A DNA stretch of 53,533 nt from Streptococcus sp. 263_SSPC (lineage in GTDB: Bacteria; Bacillota; Bacilli; Lactobacillales; Aerococcaceae), in assembly GCF_001071995.1 (NCBI RefSeq), contig NZ_JVNU01000050.1, positions 1-53,533 on the forward strand, read 5' to 3'. The notes beneath the pieces are model-generated. The model was not told where the DNA came from, ran no database searches, and saw only the letters and a list, made by a program, of their open reading frames with translations. Made by a program: the position numbers and the translations under genes. This document shows, piece by piece, positions 9,617 to 17,492 of the stretch. Position 1 is the stretch's first letter. Each line of letters starts with the position of its first letter.

Positions 9617-9628
9617 CTCCTGCTTTTT
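9603..9628 (+). terminator. Terminator overlapping the stop of the antitoxin-like gene
   Basis: AAAAGCAGGAGT / ACTCCTGCTTTT around a single A, followed by more T. The perfect complementarity and U tract make it strong; the hairpin contains the stop codon. Confidence 0.85.
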
Positions 9629-9816
9629 GACTGTCCTTGAAGTTTTAATAATGAAAAAAATCAATTTAAATGTATTTTTCATCCTTACCGTGAGGGTGGA
9701 AAGTTGACCATCAATAGGATACTTTATAGCTAATTACAATCAATAAGTTAAACTATAAAAAGCTATAAGCTAGCGTTTGTTAAGTGCTGTAAATTACTAT
9801 AAAATATTTATTTTTA

Positions 9817-9888
9817 ATGGAAGGTAGCGTCGGATAGATGCTGCTAATAGTCAAGAAACACCGGTTATATCAGGTTTCTTGGCTTTTT
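9817..9888 (+). repeat. Right copy of sufB-3'-end/terminator direct repeat (attR-like)
   Basis: ATGGAAGGTAGCGTCGGATAG (9817-9837) encodes MEGSVG-stop exactly as the end of sufB does. The changes are synonymous (GGG to GGT, GTA to GTC, GGT to GGA) and the stop is TAG. The following bases resemble the suf terminator, with stem AGTCAAGAAAC / GGTTTCTTGGCT and T6. The DNA before the ATG is unrelated to sufB. Confidence 0.75.
9846..9888 (+). terminator. Second copy of the suf terminator
   Basis: The stem AGTCAAGAAAC / GGTTTCTTGGCT is followed by TTTTTT. Its U tract is better than that of the copy at 6649-6692. No gene now precedes it. Confidence 0.7.
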
Positions 9889-10091
9889 TAGTAGAAATTT
9901 ACAGATAAATAACAAGGAGAGTTTAATATGCGAAGAGTGTAAATTATAATATATTTTTTTAATTTTATATTTTCTTAATATTATCTGCCCAGAATTTTGG
10001 ATATTTTCATATAAAATAATCCTTGTTATATCAATGTTTTCGAGCAAAAATGCACTTTAGGTGAAATTTTACATTTTACGAGATATTACAC

Positions 10092-10119
10092 TTGTATTAT
10101 ATTCAGAACGTGTTATAAT
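10092..10119 (+). promoter_or_regulatory. Promoter of the three-gene SPFH cassette
   Basis: -35 TTGTAT (10092-10097), 16-base spacer, -10 TATAAT (10114-10119). It lies about 35 bases upstream of the start of the first gene. Confidence 0.6.
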
Positions 10120-10154
10120 ATGGTCATAAGAGATATAAAGAAAGGAGAATGGGT

Positions 10155-10550
10155 ATGAGAAAACAACCATGGTCGAACGAAAATAAGACTGAACGGATTA
10201 ACTTTACGATTGAGCCTTCTTTGAAAGAAGCGTTTTTGAAGATTATCTCAACAGACGTATCAACTTATTTTCGGTCGATCATCGAAAATGAAGTAGAAAG
10301 TCATCAGAAAAAAGTTGAAAACTGGCCTGACGCGATTAAAACATTATTGCATGGACAGTTTAAGGCGTTCTCCGAACAAGTCTTCGGAACGTTTAATTAC
10401 CGAGGACGGAACTACCCATACAAAATCTTGGATGTTATGTCAGTCGAAGAAGGACAACCACTTGAAGTCATTGACTACGAGGATGGGTTGGTATATGTAA
10501 AAGTGATTGAGGAAATCAATCCAGAAAAATTAGTATATGTAACTATTTAG
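10155..10550 (+). CDS. Unknown protein, 131 aa, with ribbon-helix-helix-like N-terminus
   Basis: I start it at ATG 10155, 7 bases after AAAGGAG (10141-10147); ATG 10149 would be one base from it. The N-terminal part, ERINFTIEPSLKEAFLKIIS, has the strand-helix-helix pattern of ribbon-helix-helix DNA-binding proteins. It is followed by a helix (STYFRSIIENEVESHQKK). The C-terminal half (YKILDVMSVEEGQPLEVIDY, then GLVYVKVIEEI) looks like a small beta domain. It sits 17 bases before the SPFH gene and is probably its operon partner or regulator. The DNA-binding role is inferred. Confidence 0.6.
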   Translation: MRKQPWSNENKTERINFTIEPSLKEAFLKIISTDVSTYFRSIIENEVESHQKKVENWPDAIKTLLHGQFKAFSEQVFGTFNYRGRNYPYKILDVMSVEEGQPLEVIDYEDGLVYVKVIEEINPEKLVYVTI

Positions 10551-10567
10551 AAAGAAGGAAATTTAAA

Positions 10568-11461
10568 ATGCCAGTAACAATCTTAATTATCGCCGTAGTA
10601 TTAATCTTATTAATTATTGCTTTCAAATCAATTCGTATCGTTCAACAAGGACACAAAGCAGCTGTTCAATCATTCGGACGTTATGTTGGAGAATTAGGAC
10701 CAGGGTTACACTTTGTAACACCAATCATTCGTAACATTGCTTACGTTGTGGATATGCGTCAACGTTCATTAGACTTAGATCCTCAAGAAATCATCACAAA
10801 AGACAACGTTAACTTAACAATTGACGCTTCAGCTAAATACCACGTTGATAATCTTGAAGAATACTTATATGGAAACACAAACCCAGAAGGATTATTACTT
10901 TTAGATATCCAAAACGAATTACGTGACATTATTGGTACAATGACAATGGCTGAAATCCTTGGTGGTACTAACAAAATCAACACTGATTTAAACCAACGTG
11001 TATTCGGTAAAACAGACTCTTATGGGGTTACAATCGACCGTGTAAACATCGGTGAAGTAATTCCTCCACAAAGCATCGTTGAAGCGATGAACAAACAAAT
11101 CACTGCTGACCGTGAACGTGATGCTGCGTTAATCGCTGCTGACGCTCGTCAAAAAACAGTTGAAATGGATACAAGAACTCAAAACAACAAATTATTAGCA
11201 GATGCTCGTGCACATGCTGAAAAAATCGCAATTGACACTCAAGCAACTGTTGCTCAATTAACAGCTATCAACAATGCATTAAACGAATCTAACTTAAATG
11301 CTGCTGCGTTAGAATACTTAGCAATCGACGCTAAAAAAGCTCTTGCTGAAGGTCCAAACAATACAGTTGTATTAATGGATGGTCAAAACAACGCAAAAAT
11401 CGCTGAAAACATTGCTTCATTAGCATCAGGACGTAAAGTTTGGGACGAAGCAGGTAAATAA
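10568..11461 (+). CDS. SPFH/band 7 domain membrane protein
   Basis: A 297-residue stomatin/prohibitin-type protein. Residues 1-20 (PVTILIIAVVLILLIIAF) form one membrane anchor. The SPFH domain follows: VQQGHKAAVQSFGRYVGELG, PGLHFVTP, VDMRQRSLDL and a KDNVNLTIDASAKYHV strand. An Ala/Lys/Glu-rich coiled coil spans about 180-260. Family members oligomerise on the membrane and organise microdomains or protease partners. AAGGAA precedes the ATG. The codon choice is strongly biased toward a few codons, as in highly expressed genes. No NfeD or HflC/K partner is adjacent; the neighbours are two unknown proteins. Confidence 0.9.
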   Translation: MPVTILIIAVVLILLIIAFKSIRIVQQGHKAAVQSFGRYVGELGPGLHFVTPIIRNIAYVVDMRQRSLDLDPQEIITKDNVNLTIDASAKYHVDNLEEYLYGNTNPEGLLLLDIQNELRDIIGTMTMAEILGGTNKINTDLNQRVFGKTDSYGVTIDRVNIGEVIPPQSIVEAMNKQITADRERDAALIAADARQKTVEMDTRTQNNKLLADARAHAEKIAIDTQATVAQLTAINNALNESNLNAAALEYLAIDAKKALAEGPNNTVVLMDGQNNAKIAENIASLASGRKVWDEAGK

Positions 11462-11463
11462 TC

Positions 11464-12561
11464 ATGAAACAACAAGCTAACAAATCTTTCTTTGGGTTGA
11501 AATGGCTTGCGGTACTGATTGCCACATTATTGTTAGTAGGAACCTTTGCACGTGTTTCAACAGTCAATGCTGAAACACAACTAAAAGACATCACAAAGAT
11601 GAAGATATTAGGTTCCTATAATGAAAAAATCGACTTTGTGGATGGGGAAGATTATAATCAGACAGTTACCATTAAGTTGACTTATAATAACCCTCAATAT
11701 TCTGAGGTTAAAGTTCCAGTTCAAATCAAAAACCTTCCAACAGGGAAGGGTGGGATTCGACTTTCCGTATATCGAGATACGGATAATAGCCTCTGGTTAC
11801 TAACATTTGTTGAGACCGCTATAGACCACAATGTTATCGATTATCAACAAATCCCTATTGAAGATGGAAAAGTGACGAAAGTGCTTCAATACACAGCTAC
11901 TGACGAGAATCGAACAAAATTTCTAGAAGACTTAGCAAATGCCAAAGAAAAAGGGGAAACTACTACGGCTGAGCAAGCTTCGAACTCAAACGAAAAGAGT
12001 TCAAACTCGAGTGACTCGAAAGGGAACGCAAAAGGCTCTGAAAGCAAAGATATCTTTGATAAGATTGATAACTTCTTTGATCAACTGGATACGGACAAAA
12101 TTGGGGAAGGTGTCGGTAAAGGAGTATTCTATATCGTCATTATTCTTGTAGTGTTCTTTGGAATTAAAGGAAAACAAAATAAGGCGCGCAAGAATAATCG
12201 GAGAGCTCGAACTGGAAATACGCGTTCTGCTCAAAGAGTTGCCGCTAATGCTCCTGCAACTAGAGCACAAGGCACAAGCACTCCAGTAGTCGCTACAGAA
12301 GCTGTACCGCAACGTGTATATCGTCCGCGAAATAAAGTTTCAGATCCAAAACTTCGCTCACAAGCGAAAAAACAAGCAACAAAACAAGCGCTACAATCGG
12401 CTTCAAGTCGTTCAAATACTTCAAGAGAAATGTATGTTGATACCCGTGCTACAAGACCGGTTTCATACCGTCCAGCATCAAAAGAAAAATCACATACATT
12501 ACCACGAGTGCTTTCAAGCAAAACACTCCCTCGTACTTTGAAAACACCGCGCTTAAAATAA
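11464..12561 (+). CDS. Exported single-pass membrane protein with basic cytoplasmic tail, 365 aa, unknown
   Basis: It starts two bases after the SPFH stop codon. The N-terminus is a signal peptide or anchor (LKWLAVLIATLLLVGTFARV, cleavage possible after VNA at residue 36). Residues 37-150 form a domain rich in beta strands that I do not recognise. A Ser/Asn/Lys/Glu linker follows, then a second membrane segment (GVFYIVIILVVFFGI, about 219-233). The last 130 residues are very basic and low in complexity (repeated Arg, Lys, Ala, Ser, Gln). The predicted layout is an outside domain and an inside basic tail that could bind nucleic acid or lipid head groups. Function unknown. Confidence 0.75.
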   Translation: MKQQANKSFFGLKWLAVLIATLLLVGTFARVSTVNAETQLKDITKMKILGSYNEKIDFVDGEDYNQTVTIKLTYNNPQYSEVKVPVQIKNLPTGKGGIRLSVYRDTDNSLWLLTFVETAIDHNVIDYQQIPIEDGKVTKVLQYTATDENRTKFLEDLANAKEKGETTTAEQASNSNEKSSNSSDSKGNAKGSESKDIFDKIDNFFDQLDTDKIGEGVGKGVFYIVIILVVFFGIKGKQNKARKNNRRARTGNTRSAQRVAANAPATRAQGTSTPVVATEAVPQRVYRPRNKVSDPKLRSQAKKQATKQALQSASSRSNTSREMYVDTRATRPVSYRPASKEKSHTLPRVLSSKTLPRTLKTPRLK

Positions 12562-12572
12562 AATAGTGGAAG

Positions 12573-12607
12573 CACCTAATCTCACATGTGAGGTTAGGTG
12601 TTTTTTT
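12573..12607 (+). terminator. Terminator of the SPFH cassette
   Basis: CACCTAA-T-CTCA, loop CATG, TGAG-G-TTAGGTG, then seven T. Strong. Confidence 0.88.
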
Positions 12608-12677
12608 GCATAAAGTCGTCAAGCATTTGCACAAGTTGCACTATCGGAGTATGCTTAGTGAGAAGGGTGGAATGAAC

Positions 12678-13271
12678 ATGACGAAATTAGAGGAATTAAT
12701 CAAAAAAATTGAGGCTGATCCTCAAAATGCAGAGTATACAAAAGAAGGCATAGCGCCTTTATTTTCTGCACCACGTAAAGCAAAGATTCTGATTGTAGGG
12801 CAAGCGCCTGGAATTAAAGCGCAAGAGAGTCGCTTATTTTGGAATGACCAAAGTGGCGATAACTTAAGAAGCTGGATGGGAGTAACTCGTGATTTCTTCT
12901 ATCAATCCGATTTATTTGCGGTTGTTCCGATGGATTATTATTATCCAGGAAAAGGCAAATCTGGCGACCTTCCACCACGCAAGGGTTTTGCTGAGAAATG
13001 GCACGAAGAAACGCTAGCCTTAATGCCGGATATTGAACTGATTGTTTTAGTTGGAAAATATGCGCAAGATTATTATTTAAAAGATACGAAGAAGAAAAAT
13101 TTAACGGAAACGGTGAAGGCGTATAAAGAGTACTTACCAAAAATGTTTCCACTCGTACATCCATCGCCCTTAAACCGCAGATGGATGGCAAAAAATCCGT
13201 GGTTTGAAAAAGAAGTCTTACCTGAATTTCAAAAGAGAGTACAAGAAGTGATTAAAGGAGCCAAGAAATGA
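12678..13271 (+). CDS. Uracil-DNA glycosylase family protein
   Basis: A 197-residue protein of the uracil-DNA glycosylase superfamily, which removes uracil from DNA. The first active-site block is VGQAPGIKAQESRLFWND, the middle contains LIVLVGKYAQDYYL, and the last block is the DNA-intercalation loop HPSPLNRRWM. The sequence is of the YqfB/UdgX-like bacterial branch rather than the classical Ung. I start at ATG 12678 (MTKLEELIKKIEADP), 7 bases after AAGGGTGG; ATG 12672 lies only one base after that site. It overlaps the next gene by four bases (ATGA), so the two are coupled. Confidence 0.82.
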   Translation: MTKLEELIKKIEADPQNAEYTKEGIAPLFSAPRKAKILIVGQAPGIKAQESRLFWNDQSGDNLRSWMGVTRDFFYQSDLFAVVPMDYYYPGKGKSGDLPPRKGFAEKWHEETLALMPDIELIVLVGKYAQDYYLKDTKKKNLTETVKAYKEYLPKMFPLVHPSPLNRRWMAKNPWFEKEVLPEFQKRVQEVIKGAKK

Positions 13272-14224
13272 GAACAGAATTATATCCAGAAATCGAAATC
13301 TACAAGGAACACATGATTCCAGTGAGCGACTTGCATACGATATATGTAGAAGAGTCAGGAAATCCTCTAGGTCTTCCTGTTGTCGTCTTACACGGCGGAC
13401 CAGGAGGGGCATCCTCTCCTGCGAATCGTCAATTCTTTGATCCAGAATTTTATCGCATCATCCAATTCGACCAACGTGGATGCGGAAAAAGTACGCCGTT
13501 TGCGTCTCTTGAAGAAAATACGACGCATGATTTAGTGGCTGATATGGAGAAAATTCGTACAGCACTAGGGATTGAAAAATGGCTTGTCTTTGGTGGTAGC
13601 TGGGGGACAACGCTAGCCTTACATTACACGATTACACATCGTGAACGCGTCGTAGGATTAATGCTTCGTGGGATTTTCCTTGGTCGTCAAAGCGATGTGG
13701 ATTGGTTATACCAAGATGGAGCATCACATTTTTATCCAGAGAACTTCGAGAAGTTTAAAGCGCCGATTCCAGTTGAGGAACAAGGAGAGTTAGTCAACGC
13801 GTACTACAAACGCTTGACGTCAGAAGATGAATCGATTTGCTTAGAAGCTGCGCGTGCGTGGGCAGAGTGGGAACATGGGCTCGTGAAGTTGATTCCGTAT
13901 GATCCGATTGTCTGGGATGAAGCGGGGATTCGCGGAGCACTGACAATTGCGCGAATGGAATGTCATTTCTTCTACCATCATTGCTTTGTGGAAGACGATA
14001 ATTACATCTTGAATCGTGCAGAGGCCTTCAAGGGGATTCCAATGCATATCGTACATGGTCGTTATGATGTGGATTGCTTACCGAGTGCTGCGTTTGAACT
14101 CGCTCAAGCAGTCGATGGCGCAGAACTCGTCTTTGCGCAAGCTGCAGGGCATACCGCGATGGAACCAGCAACCATTGAAGCGTTAGTTGGATTTAGTGAA
14201 AAATGCAAAATCTATTTTAAATAA
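13268..14224 (+). CDS. pip: Prolyl aminopeptidase (proline iminopeptidase)
   Basis: A 318-residue alpha/beta hydrolase that removes N-terminal proline from peptides. The oxyanion motif HGGPGGASSPAN is at 42-53 and FDQRGCGKSTP at 67-77. The nucleophile Ser111 sits in FGGSWGTTLA, the acid Asp in HGRYDVDCLP and the His in AAGHTAMEP; all are typical of Pip. It overlaps the glycosylase gene by ATGA. No signal peptide, so it is cytosolic. Confidence 0.9.
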   Translation: MRTELYPEIEIYKEHMIPVSDLHTIYVEESGNPLGLPVVVLHGGPGGASSPANRQFFDPEFYRIIQFDQRGCGKSTPFASLEENTTHDLVADMEKIRTALGIEKWLVFGGSWGTTLALHYTITHRERVVGLMLRGIFLGRQSDVDWLYQDGASHFYPENFEKFKAPIPVEEQGELVNAYYKRLTSEDESICLEAARAWAEWEHGLVKLIPYDPIVWDEAGIRGALTIARMECHFFYHHCFVEDDNYILNRAEAFKGIPMHIVHGRYDVDCLPSAAFELAQAVDGAELVFAQAAGHTAMEPATIEALVGFSEKCKIYFK

Positions 14225-14230
14225 AAAGAA

Positions 14231-14257
14231 AGGCTCGTAGAATGGATCTACGGGCCT
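14231..14257. terminator. Bidirectional terminator between pip and nrdI
   Basis: AGGCTCGTAGA / TCTACGGGCCT with loop ATGGA, one mismatch, flanked by A-rich and T-rich tracts. It serves the convergent genes pip and nrdI. Confidence 0.7.
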
Positions 14258-14267
14258 ATTTATGTGT

Positions 14268-14723
14268 TTAGATTTTTTCAAGAAGCATTGCGGCAATGCG
14301 CTCCACATCGCGGTTACTTCCACGTAGCTCAAATTCATCGAGCACTGGAAAGCCAAAGCGCTCAGAATATTGACGGGCGGTGAGGCAAAATTGCTTATTA
14401 AAGTTACGATTTCCGCTGCCAATGACACCAAAACAATGTGCGTAATTATGTTCATAGGCTAAGAAATCACCGAGTGGATTCGTTAAGACTTCAACGTCTC
14501 CGTTATCCACGCCATTTCCACCCTCTAAGTAAGTTGGAAGAAACGTAACGAATGGTTTGCCTACTTTGAAGTAGTCTTCTTGGCCTTTGACAAGGTCTTT
14601 CACATTCGTTAGTGTCACGTTTAAAGAGGGCTCCATAAAGCGTAATTGATCTCTTAAACGTGTGACAAAGTTATGTGTATTTCCTGTTAAGCTAATATAA
14701 ATGATGGGTAATTCTTTCGACAT
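14268..14723 (-). CDS. nrdI: NrdI-like flavodoxin
   Basis: A 151-residue flavodoxin-like protein of the NrdI family, which supplies the oxidant for assembly of the manganese cofactor of class Ib ribonucleotide reductase. The FMN phosphate loop is SLTGNTHNFV at the N-terminus. GNRNFNKQFCLTA, a conserved NrdI block (GSGNRNFG type), is near residue 105. AGGAGG precedes the ATG. No nrdE, nrdF or nrdH is adjacent, so it stands apart from its reductase, as in several lactic acid bacteria. Confidence 0.85.
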   Translation of the reverse strand: MSKELPIIYISLTGNTHNFVTRLRDQLRFMEPSLNVTLTNVKDLVKGQEDYFKVGKPFVTFLPTYLEGGNGVDNGDVEVLTNPLGDFLAYEHNYAHCFGVIGSGNRNFNKQFCLTARQYSERFGFPVLDEFELRGSNRDVERIAAMLLEKI

Positions 14724-14861
14724 TGAGCGACCTCCTGAAAGACATTTTACTGTCTATAAGTATACCGCACTTTCTCAAATCCTTCTAGAGGGTGTTTTTA
14801 AACTTTTAAAAATTGTGAAAATCAGCTATAATACTTGAGAATAAACACGAAGGAGATACTC

Positions 14862-16436
14862 ATGTCACACTTAAAAGAAGAAGTTCAATCTCGCAAGACC
14901 TTTGCGATTATTTCCCACCCGGATGCTGGGAAAACAACGATTACAGAACAATTACTCTTATACGGGGGTGCGATTCGTCAAGCCGGTACCGTAAAAGGGA
15001 AGAAAACAGGGAAGTTTGCAAAATCTGACTGGATGGAAATCGAGAAGCAACGTGGGATTTCTGTTACGAGTTCAGTAATGCAAGTGGAATACGATGGAAA
15101 CCATATTAATATCGTGGACACACCAGGGCACGAGGACTTCTCAGAAGATACGTACCGTACATTAATGGCCGTGGATAGTGCCGTGATGGTCATCGACAGT
15201 GCTAAAGGGATTGAGCCGCAAACGAAGAAATTATTCGAAGTTTGTAGTATGCGTGGAATCCCAATCTTTACATTCATTAACAAATTAGACCGTGATGGAC
15301 GTGAACCATTAGAATTAATCGCGGAACTTGAAGAAGTATTAGGCATTGACGCGTATCCAATGAACTGGCCAATGGGGATGGGGAAAACATTCCTTGGATT
15401 ATATGATATTTACAACAAACGTGTAGAATTGATGCATCCAGAAGAAAACGAGGATAATGACTTCTTACCATTGAACGAAGATGGCGAAGTGGACGGCGAT
15501 TATGCGTTCAAACAATCTACGCTTTATAGCCAAGCTATCGAGGACGCACAACTCTTATTAGAAGCAGGAAATGCGTTTGATGAAGAGAAGATTGCGGCTG
15601 GTAAATTAACGCCTGTATTCTTCGGTTCAGCCTTAACAGGATTCGGGGTTCAAACATTCTTAGATGCATTCGTTGACTTTGCGCCAAGTCCATCTGCTAA
15701 GAAAACTGAATCAGGAGAACTCATTGACCCACTACAAGAACAATTCACAGGATTCATCTTCAAGATTCAAGCAAACATGAACCCAGCGCATCGCGACCGT
15801 ATCGCATTTGTACGTATCTGTTCAGGAGAATTTACTCCAGGGATGGATATTACTGTGAACCGTTCGCAAAAGAAAATGAAATTATCACATACAACACAGT
15901 TTATGGCCGATAGCCGTGAAACGGTGAAAGCTGCCGTTGCAGGGGATATCATCGGACTTTACGATACAGGGAACTTCCAAATCGGAGATACGATTTACTC
16001 AGGGAAGAACGCTGTTCAGTTCGAACCACTACCACAATTTACGCCTGAACTCTTTAATAAAGTTTCTGCGAAAAACGTGATGAAACAAAAATCATTCCAT
16101 AAAGGAATCGAGCAGTTAGTACAAGAAGGAGCCATCCAATTGTACAAGACGTACCATACAGGAGAATATATCCTTGGTGCCGTTGGTCAACTTCAATTCG
16201 AAGTGTTTCAATACCGCTTGTTAAATGAATATAATGCAGAGGTAGTTATGACTCCAATTGGAAGTAAGATTGCTCGTTGGATTGACGAAGAACAACTGGA
16301 TCCAAATATGTCATCAAGCCGTAACTTATTATGTCGCGATAGATTTGACCAACCAGTCTTCTTATTCGAAAACCAATTTGCATTAAACTGGTTCAAAGAT
16401 AAACATCCAGAAGTCGAATTAAAAGCATTATTCTAA
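14862..16436 (+). CDS. prfC: Peptide chain release factor 3
   Basis: A 524-residue translational GTPase that recycles RF1/RF2 from the ribosome. G1 is SHPDAGKTT (18-26), G2 lies in the [11 protein letters not shown] segment, G3 is DTPGHEDFS and G4 is NKLDRDGR. The EF-G-like domains II and III follow, with the RF3-specific C-terminus. I start at ATG 14862 because AAGGAGA lies 5-6 bases upstream; the earlier in-frame ATG at 14835 has no such site. It is a single-gene unit with its own terminator. Confidence 0.96.
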   Translation: MSHLKEEVQSRKTFAIISHPDAGKTTITEQLLLYGGAIRQAGTVKGKKTGKFAKSDWMEIEKQRGISVTSSVMQVEYDGNHINIVDTPGHEDFSEDTYRTLMAVDSAVMVIDSAKGIEPQTKKLFEVCSMRGIPIFTFINKLDRDGREPLELIAELEEVLGIDAYPMNWPMGMGKTFLGLYDIYNKRVELMHPEENEDNDFLPLNEDGEVDGDYAFKQSTLYSQAIEDAQLLLEAGNAFDEEKIAAGKLTPVFFGSALTGFGVQTFLDAFVDFAPSPSAKKTESGELIDPLQEQFTGFIFKIQANMNPAHRDRIAFVRICSGEFTPGMDITVNRSQKKMKLSHTTQFMADSRETVKAAVAGDIIGLYDTGNFQIGDTIYSGKNAVQFEPLPQFTPELFNKVSAKNVMKQKSFHKGIEQLVQEGAIQLYKTYHTGEYILGAVGQLQFEVFQYRLLNEYNAEVVMTPIGSKIARWIDEEQLDPNMSSSRNLLCRDRFDQPVFLFENQFALNWFKDKHPEVELKALF

Positions 16437-16446
16437 TCAAAACAAC

Positions 16447-16483
16447 AAAAGCCTCTCTAATCCAAGTGATTAGAGAGGCTTTT
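16447..16483. terminator. Terminator between prfC and degV
   Basis: AAAAGCCTCTCTAATC / GATTAGAGAGGCTTTT, perfect 16-base arms and a 5-base loop. The symmetrical A/T flanks suit the convergent gene pair. Confidence 0.9.
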
Positions 16484-16496
16484 CGTATTTTTTTAA

Positions 16497-17339
16497 TTAA
16501 GCTTCGTATCCCATTAAGATTCCGCCTTGTTCCGCATAGTAGCTGCAGACACCGCTTGTATGGATGCTTGATACATCCGCCTCTGGGAATTCGCTATGAA
16601 CGGCTGCTTGAATTAAGCCGCAGATTTCTGGGTTACTGCAGTGGCTAATGACCACGCGGCCACCTTTATAGCCATTTTTCTTCATTTCAGCCCAAACTGC
16701 TTGAACAGCTTTCTTTTGACCTTTTGCTTTGTGAAGAAGGTTTAAGGTTCCTTCTGGAGATGCGTTACCGACTAAGCGGATATTAAGCATTCCAATGACA
16801 GCACCGACTAATTTATTTAAACGACCATTTTTCACTAAGTTATCGACACGAGCTAGTGCGAATAATAGTTTTGTACTTGCTAAATAATCTTTTAACGCAG
16901 ATACGACTTCTTCAAAAGAGAGGCCTTGTGCGATGAGTTCATTGGCTTTTTGTACGAAAAGAACCATTTCACCGCTGGCTGAAAGACTATCGAACACTTC
17001 GATATTTGTTTCAGGTGCTTCTTCTAAAAGCATGTTTTTTGCGAGTTGCGCACTGTTTTGGCTTCCTGATAAGCCACCCGTAATCGTAATGACGATGACA
17101 TTTTCTGCATCTTTGTAAGCTTCAAGGAATGCATCTGGGCTAGGGCAAGCTGAAGCTGTTTGGTCTTTTGTTTGATACATTTCAATCATCATAGCATCGA
17201 TATCTAAAGAGGCATCATCTGTATAGTGTTTGTCACCTACTTGAACTGTTAGCGGTACGTTAATGTACTGTGTATCTGGAGCAAGATTCTCGATTTTGCG
17301 TAAATCACAACCTGAATCTGCAATAATTTTCCATTTCAT
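16497..17339 (-). CDS. DegV family fatty-acid-binding protein
   Basis: A 280-residue DegV/FakB-type protein; family members bind a fatty acid and present it to the kinase FakA. It opens KWKIIADSGCDL, has SACPSPDAFL, and contains the phosphate/carboxylate-binding ITGGLSGSQNSA block with the conserved Ser-Gly-Ser. RLVGNASPEGTLNLLHKAKG marks the second domain. No signal peptide is present. No fakA is adjacent, as usual for stand-alone fakB genes. Confidence 0.88.
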   Translation of the reverse strand: MKWKIIADSGCDLRKIENLAPDTQYINVPLTVQVGDKHYTDDASLDIDAMMIEMYQTKDQTASACPSPDAFLEAYKDAENVIVITITGGLSGSQNSAQLAKNMLLEEAPETNIEVFDSLSASGEMVLFVQKANELIAQGLSFEEVVSALKDYLASTKLLFALARVDNLVKNGRLNKLVGAVIGMLNIRLVGNASPEGTLNLLHKAKGQKKAVQAVWAEMKKNGYKGGRVVISHCSNPEICGLIQAAVHSEFPEADVSSIHTSGVCSYYAEQGGILMGYEA

Positions 17340-17492
17340 AATGGGTTCTCCTTTGAATTATATTTCTATTCTAAATAAATATACTTTGAATATCAAAACA
17401 AGTCAAATAATCTAGATTTTTCCTTTCATTTTAGTAGCATTTTAGCGCTTTCTGTAATATTGTAGAAGTGTAAAAATAAAAGGAGGAGTTTT

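Larger units (their letters stand above)
9629..10091. other. Gene-free stretch holding the right repeat and a decapitated start
   Basis: No gene is supported between the antitoxin-like gene and the promoter at 10092. The stretch contains the right-hand sufB-end repeat (9817-9888). It also has AAGGAG (9914-9919) followed by ATG at 9928 that meets a stop after four codons, which looks like the start of a gene whose body was deleted. The remainder is AT-rich with no clear signal. Confidence 0.5.

Noticed and set aside
9950-10060. AT-rich stretch as replication origin or iteron region
   Set aside because: No repeated boxes and no DnaA-type sites were seen.
12001-12634. Minus-strand frames in the basic tail of the 365-aa membrane protein
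   Set aside because: They arise from the low-complexity Arg/Lys/Ala/Ser codons of the plus-strand gene.
12588-12677. Longer start for the uracil-DNA glycosylase gene
   Set aside because: It begins inside the upstream terminator and lacks a ribosome-binding site; ATG 12678 is well placed.
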